DNA from: a bacterium
GTDB lineage: Bacteria > Patescibacteriota > Minisyncoccia > Moranbacterales > UBA9337
DNA length: 40,462 bases
Assembly: GCA_021159185.1 (NCBI GenBank)
Contig: JAGGSH010000034.1
Span: forward strand, 1 to 40,462
Reading direction: 5' to 3'
The translations under genes and the position numbers were made by a program. Position 1 is the first letter of the stretch; each line of letters starts with the position of its first letter. Of this stretch, positions 16,719 through 26,440 are shown in pieces. Below the pieces are notes generated by a model, which was not told the origin of the DNA, made no database searches, and saw nothing but the letters and a program-made list of their open reading frames with translations.

Positions 16719-17879
16719 TTAAAGCTGTATAGCTATTTCCATTTCTTCCCCGCTTCTAATTATTGAAAGTTTCACTTCGTCGCCTTTTTTGTGGCGGCTC
16801 ATTAAATTAGACAAAGGATTATCTAAGTTAACCTCTTCTTCATCAACAGCTATAACAACATCGTTTATTCTAAGACCGGCTTTTTCCGCCGGGCTATTCG
16901 CGATAACAGCCAGCCCCTGTTTTTCTGACGGAGAATAAATCACAGCGCCCCGATCCCTGTTAAAACCGGCCGTCGTCGCGCAAGTTTTAGTCAAAGAATA
17001 ATAATAAATTCCCAGAGATGCCCTCTCTTTTAACTTATTTTCCATAGCCAATTTCATGGATTCTTTAATAATATTAGAAGGTATTTGAAAATATTTATCC
17101 CGATTGTCTATTTTAACCAAACCTATTATGCCAGCCAGTTCTCCGCCGTAGCTCACAATCGGTCCTCCTAAATATTCCGGATGGCTGGCAAAATCAGCTT
17201 CAATAACACCTTCCAGTTTTTCCGAAGATGAAACCGTCTTTCCCGACAAATTAAAAGTTTTATTTATCCCGTTTAGAAATCCCGCGGAGAATTTATTCTG
17301 ATATTCGCTTGAATAATTTCCAATAGCGATTATTTTTTTTCCGGATTCAAAATCGTCGGAATTAGCGAATGGAATAACAGGAAGATTAGAAGCTTTGATT
17401 TTTAAATAAGCTAGATTGGTGAAATTATCTATGCCTAATAGCTCAGCTTTGTATCCGACTCCGTCAAAAGTCCAAACCGTATAATTAGCTTTTTCTTCAA
17501 TAAGAATGCCGCGATAAGTTACGATTAGTCCGTCACTGGCAACTATAACTCCCGAACCGTTTTTAATATTTTTCTTAGAAACGGTCGGGCTGTCTGGAAC
17601 CGAAGTTACACTGACTACTGCCGTGGCGGCGCGGGAAGCAATTTCATTAACGGAAGTGTTTTCTGTCACAGTCACTTGTTCCGTTTTATTTATTATAGTC
17701 ACATTCTTATTAGCTTTTTTAATGAAATCGTATTTGGAGAAAAATTCATAGCTGGTGAGCTTAGGCAAAATAAAACGGTCAAGGACGACTCCCCCTAATC
17801 CTCCCACTATAAAAATTAACGCCAACAGAAACGCTAACTTAAAAATTTTTTTAATTTTTCCCGATTTTTTTTGAAGCAT
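16719..17879 (-). CDS. HtrA/DegP-like protein with PDZ domain, catalytic triad lost (predicted pseudoprotease)
   Basis: HtrA-like blocks SGVIVASDGLIVTYRGIL, NLAYLKI, HPEYLGGPI; C-terminal PDZ (LAVIANSPAEKAGLRINDVVIAVD). Confidence 0.8.
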   Translation of the reverse strand: MLQKKSGKIKKIFKLAFLLALIFIVGGLGGVVLDRFILPKLTSYEFFSKYDFIKKANKNVTIINKTEQVTVTENTSVNEIASRAATAVVSVTSVPDSPTVSKKNIKNGSGVIVASDGLIVTYRGILIEEKANYTVWTFDGVGYKAELLGIDNFTNLAYLKIKASNLPVIPFANSDDFESGKKIIAIGNYSSEYQNKFSAGFLNGINKTFNLSGKTVSSSEKLEGVIEADFASHPEYLGGPIVSYGGELAGIIGLVKIDNRDKYFQIPSNIIKESMKLAMENKLKERASLGIYYYSLTKTCATTAGFNRDRGAVIYSPSEKQGLAVIANSPAEKAGLRINDVVIAVDEEEVNLDNPLSNLMSRHKKGDEVKLSIIRSGEEMEIAIQL

Positions 17880-17927
17880 AATTTTAAGATTTGTAAATTT
17901 GTAGTTTGATTTGTAAATTCGCGGGCG

Positions 17928-18668
17928 CTAAATATTTGGCAGCCACTTAGAACTTATGAGAAGAAATCCTATAAGAAAACCGGAAAGTATCATGTTAGCT
18001 ATTACCCTTTTCTTGGAAAGAAAATTGAGAAAATGGCTTCTAATTAAATCCCAAAGGGTATAATAAAATATAAGAGCAGTTGCGCCGGTTGTCAAGTATC
18101 CAAATGGCCAAAAGCTTATCATCCATGCAATTTCCGCCATCACCATTCCCAAAAGAGTACTATAAATAAAGGCTGATTTTTCATTATCATTTTTAATAAT
18201 TTTAAAATATTGATAACTGACTAAAAATGTTACTAAGAAATAAGCTAGTATTAATACCCATAATGGAACGGCAAAATTAAGGTGAATTCCATAGCTGGCC
18301 GCATAAAAAAAGAAAATAGTCGCGGTAGCGGACGCCATAATCAATCCCATAGCCGTTTGGTCTTTGGAATAATTTCTCAATCTATAAGCGCTTAATAATG
18401 ACAAATAATAAATAAAAGCGCTCAAGAAAACAAACAGCTGCTTCTCGGCGAAAATGTCAATGAAATAAAGGAGGATAATGGAAGAAATGGAAAAGACAGT
18501 TGGGATGATTGAAAAAAGCCATCTCTTGCCGATTTTTTTAGATTTCCACAAAGAAGCCAATATTAAAACCGCCAAGGCGTAAAAAGCCAATGCTGGCTGG
18601 TAAATGATTATTTCGAGCCCTGCCAAAAACGCCAGGGCGTAAAAAAAGGCGGGAAAATAAAAAAACAT
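17928..18668 (-). CDS. Polytopic membrane protein of unknown function
   Basis: 246 aa, multiple hydrophobic helices; family not recognised. Confidence 0.7.
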   Translation of the reverse strand: MFFYFPAFFYALAFLAGLEIIIYQPALAFYALAVLILASLWKSKKIGKRWLFSIIPTVFSISSIILLYFIDIFAEKQLFVFLSAFIYYLSLLSAYRLRNYSKDQTAMGLIMASATATIFFFYAASYGIHLNFAVPLWVLILAYFLVTFLVSYQYFKIIKNDNEKSAFIYSTLLGMVMAEIAWMISFWPFGYLTTGATALIFYYTLWDLIRSHFLNFLSKKRVIANMILSGFLIGFLLISSKWLPNI

Positions 18669-18731
18669 ACAATTTTTCCGTTGATTTTTAACAGTTTCTT
18701 GTTATACTACAGATAATCTTTCTAAATAATT

Positions 18732-18960
18732 GCGTTAATCCACATTCATTATAAAATACCGCTTGGTTTAAATCAAATGATGAGTTGGTATGTTTAAAAA
18801 ATCCCTGTTTTAATTCAGGGATTTTTAAATTTCACCTCTTGTTCCGATTCCGATCGTGAGCAGAGGTGAAATTTGGAATCGCTCTTTAATTTTGCCCGGC
18901 TTATTTCATTTTATTTCTCGTGTCCTTATGTGGTTATATGGACATATGCTTGTCGCTTCT
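18732..18960. repeat. Duplicated intergenic cassette, copy A
   Basis: Diverged homologue of 21652-21990: shared promoter/operator-like block, ATCCCTG...CAGGGAT hairpin, TTTCACCTCT...AGAGGTGAAA hairpin, GTCCTTATG...GGAC hairpin. Confidence 0.85.
18748..18781 (-). promoter_or_regulatory. Promoter for CDS 17928-18668 (copy A)
   Basis: Minus strand TTGATT, 17-nt spacer, TATAAT. Confidence 0.65.
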
Positions 18961-18967
18961 TTCACAC

Positions 18968-21580
18968 TTACTCAAAGACTATTTTTCCCTTTTTCCATCC
19001 GATCTTAACTTTCTTTCCCTCTTTTATTTTTCCTTCAATAATTCGCATAGCTAGCTTGTCTAGGATTTCATTTTGGATAACTCTTTTAAGCGGTCTGGCT
19101 CCGTAGGCGGGATCGTAGCCTTTCTTGGCTAAATATTTTTTGATCTCCGGAGAAATATCCAGAGCGATATTTTTTTCAAACAGCCTTTTCCGCATTTTTT
19201 CCAGTTGCAATTCCACGATTTTCTTTAGCATTTCTTTATTAAGCGGATGGAAAATGATAATTTCATCCAAACGGTTTAAAAATTCCGGTTTAAAATTTTC
19301 TTTTAAGCTAGCCAGCACTTTTTCCCGCATCTCTTTTTCGTTGACAACATTTTTATTTCTCTCTCCTTTAAATCCAACCTCTCGCATTCTGTAAATTATG
19401 TCCGATCCCACATTAGAAGTCATAATAATAACTGTGTTTTTAAAATCAACAACTCTTCCTTTGGCATCAGTTAATCTTCCGTCGTCAAGAATTTGAAGCA
19501 GAATATTAAAAACTTGCGGATGGGCTTTCTCAATTTCGTCCAGCAAAATTACGCTGTAGGGACGGCGGCGGATTATTTCAGTGAGCTGGCCGCCTTCTTC
19601 ATAACCGATATATCCCGGAGGAGATCCGATAATTTTGGAAGCAGAATGAGCCTCCATATATTCGCTCATATCCAGCCGGGTCAGAGCTTTTTCGTCATCA
19701 AATAAAAATTCCGCCAAAGTTTTAGCCAATTCGGTTTTTCCCACTCCGGTCGGTCCTAGAAAAATAAACGAACCGATCGGCTTGCCTTCTTCGGCTATTC
19801 CTGCCCGTGAGCGGCGGATAGCGTTAGCTACGGAGACTATAGCCTCACTTTGACCTACCACCCTTTTCTTTAATTCCTCTTCGGCTCTAGCCAGCCTTTG
19901 CATTTCACCTTGAAGCATTTTAGAGACAGGGATGCCTGTCCAGCGAGAAACAATTTTGGCAATATCCTCCTCGCCTACCTCCTCCTTTAAAATAGTTTCC
20001 TTTTTTTGAATCTCATTGAGTTTTTTTCTCTCGTTCTTAATCCTTTTTTCTATTTCCGGAATTTTTCCGTAGCGGATTTCTGCCACTTTATCTAATTCAC
20101 CTTTTCTTTCCAGCACTTCCGCTTCGGATTTAAGCCTGTCAGTTTCCTTTTTACTCTTCCTGACAGCGGTTATTAAATCCTTTTCTGTTCTCCATTGAAT
20201 GGCTAGTTTCTTGGACTTTTCTTTAAGCTCCGCCAACTTCCTGTTAATCTTGCTGATTTTCTTTTTAGTCTCTCCGTCTTTTTCTTTTTGAAGTGCTTTC
20301 TTTTCAATTTCCAAGCGACGGATACTTCTTTCCATTTGGTCTAGTTCCGCCGGCATAGAGTTAATGTCCATCTTTAAGGATGAGGCAGCTTCATCTATTA
20401 AATCCACCGCTTTGTCAGGAAGATAGCGGTCAGTTATGTATCTTTGAGAAAGCTTTACGGCTGCTTGCGCGGCGTCGTCGGTAATTTTTACTCCATGGTA
20501 AATTTCATATTTTTCTTTAATTCCCCTAAGAATTGCGATGGCGTTTTCCGTGTCTGGTTCGTCAATGTAAACCGGTTGAAATCTCCGTTCTAATGCCGCG
20601 TCTTTTTCAATGTATTTTTGGTATTCTTTAAGCGTGGTAGCGCCGATAGTTCGTACTCTTCCCCTTGCCAAAGCAGGCTTTAGCATATTGGAGGCGTCTA
20701 GCGCGCCTTCCGTAGCTCCGGCTCCCACTAAAGTATGCAGTTCGTCAATAAATAGAATATACTTGCCTGCCGATCGGTCAATTTCTTTAAGCATAGCTTT
20801 TAGACGGTCCTCAAACTCTCCTCTAAATTTGGCTCCTGCTAAAAGGGATCCCAGATCAAGCGACATAATTTCTTTGTCTTTTAAACTCTCGGGAACATCG
20901 CCGGAAACGATTCTTTGCGCCAACCCTTCCACGATAGCCGTTTTTCCTGTTCCCGCCTCTCCGATAAGCACCGGATTATTTTTAGTTCGGCGGCTTAACA
21001 CTTGCATCACTCTTCTGATTTCCTCGTCCCGTCCGATTACCGGATCAAGTTTTTCCCCGCGCGCCATTTCGGTTAAGTTTAGCGTGTATTTTTCCAAAGC
21101 CTGGAATTTTCCTTCCGGCTCTGGGCTGTCTACTTTTTGGCTCCCTCGCGTTTGGGAAAGCATTTTCAAAACATTATCGTAATTAATTTTATAATTTTCC
21201 AATAATTCTTTAGCTTTTCCGGGAACGGTTAAAATTGCCAGGAAAAGATGCTCGGTGGAAACGAACTCGTCTTTCATTTTTTTCATTTCTTTTTCCGCTT
21301 GGCCTAAAATTTGCGCCAGAAACGGAGTAACATAAATCTGTCCCGCCGCTCCCCCGCCGGAACGGGGATATTTTTTAATTTCCTCGCTAATTTCGCTTTT
21401 TATTTTCTCCGTATTCGCTTCCATCTTCCGCAAAACAATCGGCACGATAGAATCTTCCTGGGAAACCAAAGCGCCCAGTAAATGAAAAACATCCATCTGC
21501 TGCTGGTTTTCATCCAGCGCGATTTCCTGCGCTTTCCTTAAAGCCTCCTGGCTTTTGGCGGTAAATTTGTTTATGTCCAT
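18968..21580 (-). CDS. clpB: ATP-dependent chaperone ClpB
   Basis: 870 aa, two AAA+ domains ([37 protein letters not shown]) separated by a long coiled-coil M domain. Confidence 0.95.
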   Translation of the reverse strand: MDINKFTAKSQEALRKAQEIALDENQQQMDVFHLLGALVSQEDSIVPIVLRKMEANTEKIKSEISEEIKKYPRSGGGAAGQIYVTPFLAQILGQAEKEMKKMKDEFVSTEHLFLAILTVPGKAKELLENYKINYDNVLKMLSQTRGSQKVDSPEPEGKFQALEKYTLNLTEMARGEKLDPVIGRDEEIRRVMQVLSRRTKNNPVLIGEAGTGKTAIVEGLAQRIVSGDVPESLKDKEIMSLDLGSLLAGAKFRGEFEDRLKAMLKEIDRSAGKYILFIDELHTLVGAGATEGALDASNMLKPALARGRVRTIGATTLKEYQKYIEKDAALERRFQPVYIDEPDTENAIAILRGIKEKYEIYHGVKITDDAAQAAVKLSQRYITDRYLPDKAVDLIDEAASSLKMDINSMPAELDQMERSIRRLEIEKKALQKEKDGETKKKISKINRKLAELKEKSKKLAIQWRTEKDLITAVRKSKKETDRLKSEAEVLERKGELDKVAEIRYGKIPEIEKRIKNERKKLNEIQKKETILKEEVGEEDIAKIVSRWTGIPVSKMLQGEMQRLARAEEELKKRVVGQSEAIVSVANAIRRSRAGIAEEGKPIGSFIFLGPTGVGKTELAKTLAEFLFDDEKALTRLDMSEYMEAHSASKIIGSPPGYIGYEEGGQLTEIIRRRPYSVILLDEIEKAHPQVFNILLQILDDGRLTDAKGRVVDFKNTVIIMTSNVGSDIIYRMREVGFKGERNKNVVNEKEMREKVLASLKENFKPEFLNRLDEIIIFHPLNKEMLKKIVELQLEKMRKRLFEKNIALDISPEIKKYLAKKGYDPAYGARPLKRVIQNEILDKLAMRIIEGKIKEGKKVKIGWKKGKIVFE

Positions 21581-21651
21581 AACTATTCTTTTAAAGTTTT
21601 ATCTATAATAATTTATTACTATAACACAGACAATCCCTTAAAATGATCGTG

Positions 21652-21990
21652 TTAATTTATACTCATTATAAAATATCATTTGGTTTAAATCAAATGATAA
21701 ACTCGCATAATAATCAGTTGTGGCGAAATAATTCACTCAAACCTAAGAGCGCATAACAAGGAATAGAAGGAAAATTACTCATCTTGGTTTATGATATAAT
21801 ATTTTTTTGCTTTCAAAAAATCCCTGAATTTTTTTATCTGCCTTTGGCAGAAAACAGGGATTCTTTAATTTCACCTCTTATTCCAATCGCGAGCAGAGGT
21901 GAAATTTGAATTGCTCTTTAACAATCTTGCTCGGCCTATTTTATTTCGCGTGTCCTTATGCGGTTATGTGGACATGTGTTTGTCACTTCC
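21652..21990. repeat. Duplicated intergenic cassette, copy B
   Basis: Same element order as copy A plus ~100 bp extra between the promoter-like block and the hairpins. Confidence 0.85.
21665..21698 (-). promoter_or_regulatory. clpB promoter overlapping an 8-8-8 palindromic operator candidate
   Basis: Minus strand TTGATT-17-TATAAT; perfect palindrome ATCATTTG-ATTTAAAC-CAAATGAT (21675-21698). Confidence 0.7.
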
Positions 21991-23254
21991 TCTCTTCCAA
22001 CTTCACTTTTACTTCCTTCTCTTTTCCCTTATGCCAGATTTTTAGGGTAATTTCGTCACCGACGCTGTATTTAACAATCAGATCGTTTAATTGATTTTTC
22101 TCGGTGATTTTTTCTCCATTTATTTCCAAAATAATGTCATTTTCCACGATGCCGGCTTTATCGGCCGGTGATCCGGGAATAACCGCCAAATCGGTAATTT
22201 TTTCTCCCCGCAAAACCAAAGCGCCGTAATCAAAAGGCAGGTCATTTTCTTTTTGGATAGATTTGTTTAAAATAATATAACGCACTCCCAAAAATGGAAT
22301 GGATATTTTTCCATTGTCCTTAACTTGCTGGATGGTTTTCTTGACTTCATTAATGGGTAAAGCAAAACCGATATTTTCCGCTCCTTGCGCCATGGCTACA
22401 TTTACGCCTATGGCTTGCCCGCTGATATTCAAAAGAGGTCCGCCTGAATTTCCCGGATTGATAGCCGCATCGGTTTGAATAATATTAGACAAGCGTTCCG
22501 TTCGTCCCCAGCCGGAACCGGCCACTAAATCTCTTTTAAGTCCAGACACTATTCCTCGGCTTACGCTGTTAGAAAATTCTCCCAGCGGATTTCCAATAGC
22601 AATAGCAGTCTGCCCTATTTTAAGATTGTCCGAATTTCCCAGTTCTAAAATCGGAAAATTATCACCTTCAATTTTTATAATCGCCACATCCACAGACGGA
22701 TGGCGGGCTAAAACTTTGGCAGAGTATTCTTTTCCATCGCCAGTTATTACCGTATAATCAGCTTCCGTATCTTCCACGACATGCTTATTGGTAACAATCA
22801 TTCCATCAGACGAGACAATAAATCCCGAGCCTCCTCCTATTTTTTGTTTTTCCGTTTCCGGTTCTTCCTGCCGCTGCCTATTACTCCATCCGCGATTAAA
22901 AAACTCAAATAAAGAATCTAGATCGTCAGGACTTTCAAAAAAGTTTTTGAATTTAGGCACATCTTTGGTAATGACAATGCTAACCACCGCTGGCGAAGCT
23001 TTTTCCACTACATCAATCACGGCTGATTCTTCCTGAATAACTTTTTGCTTTCCGATTATTGTTTCTTTTTTAGAATCACTATCTTTATTTAAAACTTTTG
23101 AAAAAACAAAATCAGCCATTTGGCTGGACATAAAGCCAAAAGCGGCTCCAAAAACAGATGACAAAAAAATAGTCAGTATTATTATCGCTGTTATAGTTTT
23201 TTTAGAAACTTTAGTTTTGATTGTTTTTTGTTTTATTTCTTTTTTAATTTCCAT
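21983..23254 (-). CDS. HtrA/Deg serine protease with PDZ domain (triad intact)
   Basis: GSGFIVSSDGMIVTNKHVV (His), VDVAIIKI (Asp), NPGNSGGPL (Ser), C-terminal PDZ. Confidence 0.92.
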   Translation of the reverse strand: MEIKKEIKQKTIKTKVSKKTITAIIILTIFLSSVFGAAFGFMSSQMADFVFSKVLNKDSDSKKETIIGKQKVIQEESAVIDVVEKASPAVVSIVITKDVPKFKNFFESPDDLDSLFEFFNRGWSNRQRQEEPETEKQKIGGGSGFIVSSDGMIVTNKHVVEDTEADYTVITGDGKEYSAKVLARHPSVDVAIIKIEGDNFPILELGNSDNLKIGQTAIAIGNPLGEFSNSVSRGIVSGLKRDLVAGSGWGRTERLSNIIQTDAAINPGNSGGPLLNISGQAIGVNVAMAQGAENIGFALPINEVKKTIQQVKDNGKISIPFLGVRYIILNKSIQKENDLPFDYGALVLRGEKITDLAVIPGSPADKAGIVENDIILEINGEKITEKNQLNDLIVKYSVGDEITLKIWHKGKEKEVKVKLEERK

Positions 23255-23268
23255 TTTGTTTATGTAAT

Positions 23269-23592
23269 TTATTTATTAAAAATCCTATTATCATACCGAT
23301 AAAAAAAGTAAATTACGGTTAGATATAAATAACCGAGTAAATGAAAGTGTCCGAGATGTCCAAGAAATCCTCTTCCTGAAATGGAAAATAAGTATGATTC
23401 AGGAATTTGTAAAAGTGTTAGAGGAAAAGTTAAAAAAAGATGAGCAGATAGAAAAGCTAACATAAACAAAACGCTATTCATATAAGTTAACATTCCGCCA
23501 CATATAGTATTGCCAAATGGAATAAGATAAAACAGATAAATTGTATTCATAAATACTAATCCATATAAACCGTTTTTTATCCAATATGGCAT
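23269..23592 (-). CDS. Small membrane protein, unknown
   Basis: 107 aa, 3-4 hydrophobic segments, no overlap with other calls. Confidence 0.45.
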   Translation of the reverse strand: MPYWIKNGLYGLVFMNTIYLFYLIPFGNTICGGMLTYMNSVLFMLAFLSAHLFLTFPLTLLQIPESYLFSISGRGFLGHLGHFHLLGYLYLTVIYFFYRYDNRIFNK

Positions 23593-23614
23593 TTAGTAGG
23601 CATCGGTTTTAAAT

Positions 23615-23797
23615 TTATTCCTCCACCAAAATAGCGTTGACCGGACAACTTTCCGCAACTTCTTGGCAATTACAATCTTTGCATTCTTCAGCGATCACTT
23701 TAGCCTTTCCGTTTTCCAACCTGAAAACATTGGGGCAGATTGACTCGCAAGCTCCGCATCCGATGCAAAAATCCTCGTTTATTTTTACCTTTGACAT
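23615..23797 (-). CDS. Ferredoxin (4Fe-4S)
   Basis: CIGCGACESICPNVF ... CKDCNCQEVAESCPVNAI. Confidence 0.88.
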   Translation of the reverse strand: MSKVKINEDFCIGCGACESICPNVFRLENGKAKVIAEECKDCNCQEVAESCPVNAILVEE

Positions 23798-23833
23798 AAT
23801 TTAGAATTTAAAATTTATTATCTTATATCCCAT

Positions 23834-23976
23834 GTCATTCCCGCGCAGGCGGGAATCTAGGATAAAATTATGAGAGCTTTTAAGTTAACTGACTGATTTA
23901 TTATGTTCGCATTTTCTCATCCTAGATTCCGGATAAATTTCTCCGCTATCGCTCCGAAATTTTCCGGGATGACATA
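23834..23976. repeat. Chimeric dispersed repeat
   Basis: Left arm gtcattcccgcgcaggcgggaatctagg; right arm cctagattccggataaatttctccgctatcgctccgaaattttccgggatgac. Confidence 0.85.
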
Positions 23977-24020
23977 AAATGAAGTCGTAAATGACACTAA
24001 GATTTTTTTAAACAATACCA

Positions 24021-24539
24021 TCACTTTTCTTCCACAATATCTTTCCACTCAAACACTTTATTCCCAAACGGTTGGCCTTCCGACAATTTTTTCATATCAA
24101 AATCCAAATCTTCAATTTTTATCCGATATTTTCTCATTTTAACTGTTTCTTTTTCTGCCGGCTCTCCGTTCTCTCTTTTTTCGCCGCTTTCTTTTTCTAT
24201 CGGCTGGGTCAATTTAGCGGCTTGCTCTTCCGTCATTTTTATTTTCAAAATAAGGCTGCTGATAAGTTCCGTTTTTGACCATGTATGCCCTTCCGGCAAA
24301 ACTACCAAAACATCACCCTTCTTTAAACATGTCCGAGCATCTTCTTCGGGATCGCTATTATGCTGGTCTCTTACCTGAACCGACACTGCGTAAATTTGTT
24401 GTTGCTGCGATTTTTCATTTTTAGGCTCTCCGGATTTTTCGGGTAGTTTCAAAATGATCACCGTAATTCCCAGCACGATTACAGCTATTAGGATAACACT
24501 AATAATAATTTTTTTCCAGTTAGTTTTGATAGCTTCCAT
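24021..24539 (-). CDS. Hypothetical single-TM protein
   Basis: 172 aa, N-terminal TM anchor, charged periplasmic/extracellular part. Confidence 0.6.
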   Translation of the reverse strand: MEAIKTNWKKIIISVILIAVIVLGITVIILKLPEKSGEPKNEKSQQQQIYAVSVQVRDQHNSDPEEDARTCLKKGDVLVVLPEGHTWSKTELISSLILKIKMTEEQAAKLTQPIEKESGEKRENGEPAEKETVKMRKYRIKIEDLDFDMKKLSEGQPFGNKVFEWKDIVEEK

Positions 24540-24554
24540 AACTATTTTTTATAT

Positions 24555-24710
24555 GTCATTCCGGAATTTTTTTGGAGCGATAGCGAAAGAAAAAATGTCC
24601 GGAATCTAGAATTGCCAAAACCTTTCAGCATGAGTTTCAGCATGAGATAATTGAAAGCATAGATTCCGGATAAATTTCTCCGTTGCTACTCCGAAATTTT
24701 CCGGAATGAC
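24555..24710. repeat. Dispersed composite inverted repeat
   Basis: gtcattccggaatttttttggagcgatagcgaaag...ggataaatttctccgttgctactccgaaattttccggaatgac; internal duplication of ttcagcatgag. Confidence 0.88.
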
Positions 24711-24750
24711 ATAAGGTGAAACTATAAATAATATTGGAATTTCTTACGAA

Positions 24751-25662
24751 TTATATCTTCAAATACCTTCTAATAGCGATAAAACTGCTAGTTACGCCTA
24801 GTACAACTCCCAACATAAAAATTCCCACGAAAATAATCCAAAAATATTGAAAACAAAATGACAGTAAGTCCCCTTCCTGAAGAGATCCTTTAGTTAAAGG
24901 AGCTATAAGCTTAGCGGTAATTAACAGAAATGCCATCGCGGATACCGCCGCGCAAATTCCATAAAAAATCCCCTCAAAAATAGATGGCATTTGAACATAT
25001 AAATTGGAAGCGCCGACCAGCCGCATAATTTCAAATTCTTTTTTGCGGGAGTACATATTCAAGCGAATAGTATTGAAAGTTATCAGCACCGCTATCAGCA
25101 GAAAAATAGTTCCTAAAATCAGTCCCGCTTTTTCCGTTAGTCCCATAATCTTATTTAAATTCTCAATCGTGGCTTTATTTTTTTCATAATTTATCTGGTT
25201 GATTTTGTCGCGGAAATCGGAGCCTTCAACCGCTTGAGCGATAATCTTATATTGATTTGAATTATGAGCGGTTATAACTAATGAAGGAAGAAGAGGATTC
25301 TCGTCAATTTCTTCTAAAGCTTGATTTATTATCGGATCATTATTTTCACTGGCCACAAATTCATCTAGCGCCTGATTTTGGGAAATATATGCCACTGATT
25401 TTATTTCCTGATATATTTTCAAATCATCTTTGATTTTCAAAATTTCTTTTTCCGAAACTTCCGGGTTAAAATAAACACTGATATTTACTTTATCTTGAAT
25501 ATTTTTGATTATTGAATTGGCGGCGATGCCCAAAAGCGCGGTGACACTCACCACATAAAGGGAAAGAGTTAATATTATAATGGTGGCAAAACTTAACCAC
25601 CAGTGGCGGGAAAAATTTTTCAAACCTTCTTTAAATGTCCTCCAAATTTTTAAAAATTTCAT
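24751..25662 (-). CDS. ftsX: Cell division protein FtsX
   Basis: 303 aa, four TM segments in FtsX layout, adjacent to FtsE. Confidence 0.9.
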   Translation of the reverse strand: MKFLKIWRTFKEGLKNFSRHWWLSFATIIILTLSLYVVSVTALLGIAANSIIKNIQDKVNISVYFNPEVSEKEILKIKDDLKIYQEIKSVAYISQNQALDEFVASENNDPIINQALEEIDENPLLPSLVITAHNSNQYKIIAQAVEGSDFRDKINQINYEKNKATIENLNKIMGLTEKAGLILGTIFLLIAVLITFNTIRLNMYSRKKEFEIMRLVGASNLYVQMPSIFEGIFYGICAAVSAMAFLLITAKLIAPLTKGSLQEGDLLSFCFQYFWIIFVGIFMLGVVLGVTSSFIAIRRYLKI

Positions 25663-26339
25663 ACTGTGTATTTGCCTTTTTTAATATCGCTGGCAATTTT
25701 TCCCTTTTCCAAAACCACCACTCTTTTATTGGCTTTGTTGACCACTTCTTTGTCGTGCGTAGCCAGAATAACCGTGGTTCCCATGCCATTTATTTTAATT
25801 AACAGCTGAACAATTTCCCAACTGGATGTCGGATCTAAATTTCCGGTGGGCTCATCGGCTATAATTACCGAGGGACAATGAATTAAAGCTCTGGCCATAG
25901 AAACTTTTTGCTGTTCCCCGCCGCTTAATTGTTCCGGATATTTTTCCATCTTGTTAGACAATCCAACTATGTCCAGTATTCCCGGAACTTCTTCGCTTAT
26001 TTCCCGATTGCTTTTTCCAGCCACTTCCAGCGCGTAAGCGACATTTTCAAAAACAGTTTTTTCTGTCAGCAATTTAAAATCCTGAAACACCATTCCGATA
26101 TTTCTTCTGAAATAAGGCACATACCTTTTCTTAATAGTGCTAACATCTCTGTCCTTGAAATAAACTTTTCCGGAAGTCGGCTGTTCCTCCGCGTAAATCA
26201 ATTTAAGCAAAGTTGTTTTTCCCGCGCCGCTGTGTCCCACGACAGAAACAAACTCCCCTTTTTTTACAAGCAGATTGATATTTTCCAATGCCACGAAATC
26301 GCCCGGAAAAACCTTGCTTACTTTTTCAAACTTTATCAT
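25659..26339 (-). CDS. ftsE: Cell division ATP-binding protein FtsE
   Basis: MIKFEKVSKVFPGDFVALENINL; GHSGAGKTTLLKLI; LSGGEQQKVSMARALIHCPSVIIADEPTGNLDP; start reassigned to internal Met. Confidence 0.92.
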   Translation of the reverse strand: MIKFEKVSKVFPGDFVALENINLLVKKGEFVSVVGHSGAGKTTLLKLIYAEEQPTSGKVYFKDRDVSTIKKRYVPYFRRNIGMVFQDFKLLTEKTVFENVAYALEVAGKSNREISEEVPGILDIVGLSNKMEKYPEQLSGGEQQKVSMARALIHCPSVIIADEPTGNLDPTSSWEIVQLLIKINGMGTTVILATHDKEVVNKANKRVVVLEKGKIASDIKKGKYTV

Positions 26340-26380
26340 AGTTTTATTATACAATATTCGCAGATATTTACAATATCGCA

Positions 26381-26415
26381 TAAAATAAAAAGCCGAAACA
26401 TTGCAGTGCTCCGGC
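26381..26415 (-). terminator. Intrinsic terminator downstream of the 97-aa ORF
   Basis: Minus strand GCCGGAGCA-ctgcaa-TGTTTCGGC then TTTTTATTTT. Confidence 0.75.
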
Positions 26416-26440
26416 AGTCAATTGCATAATTGCAAAAAGA

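Noticed and set aside
20610-21182. 190-aa plus-strand ORF
   Set aside because: Antisense to the conserved ClpB coding region; no recognisable domain.
25929-26429. 166-aa plus-strand ORF
   Set aside because: Antisense to ftsE; shadow ORF.
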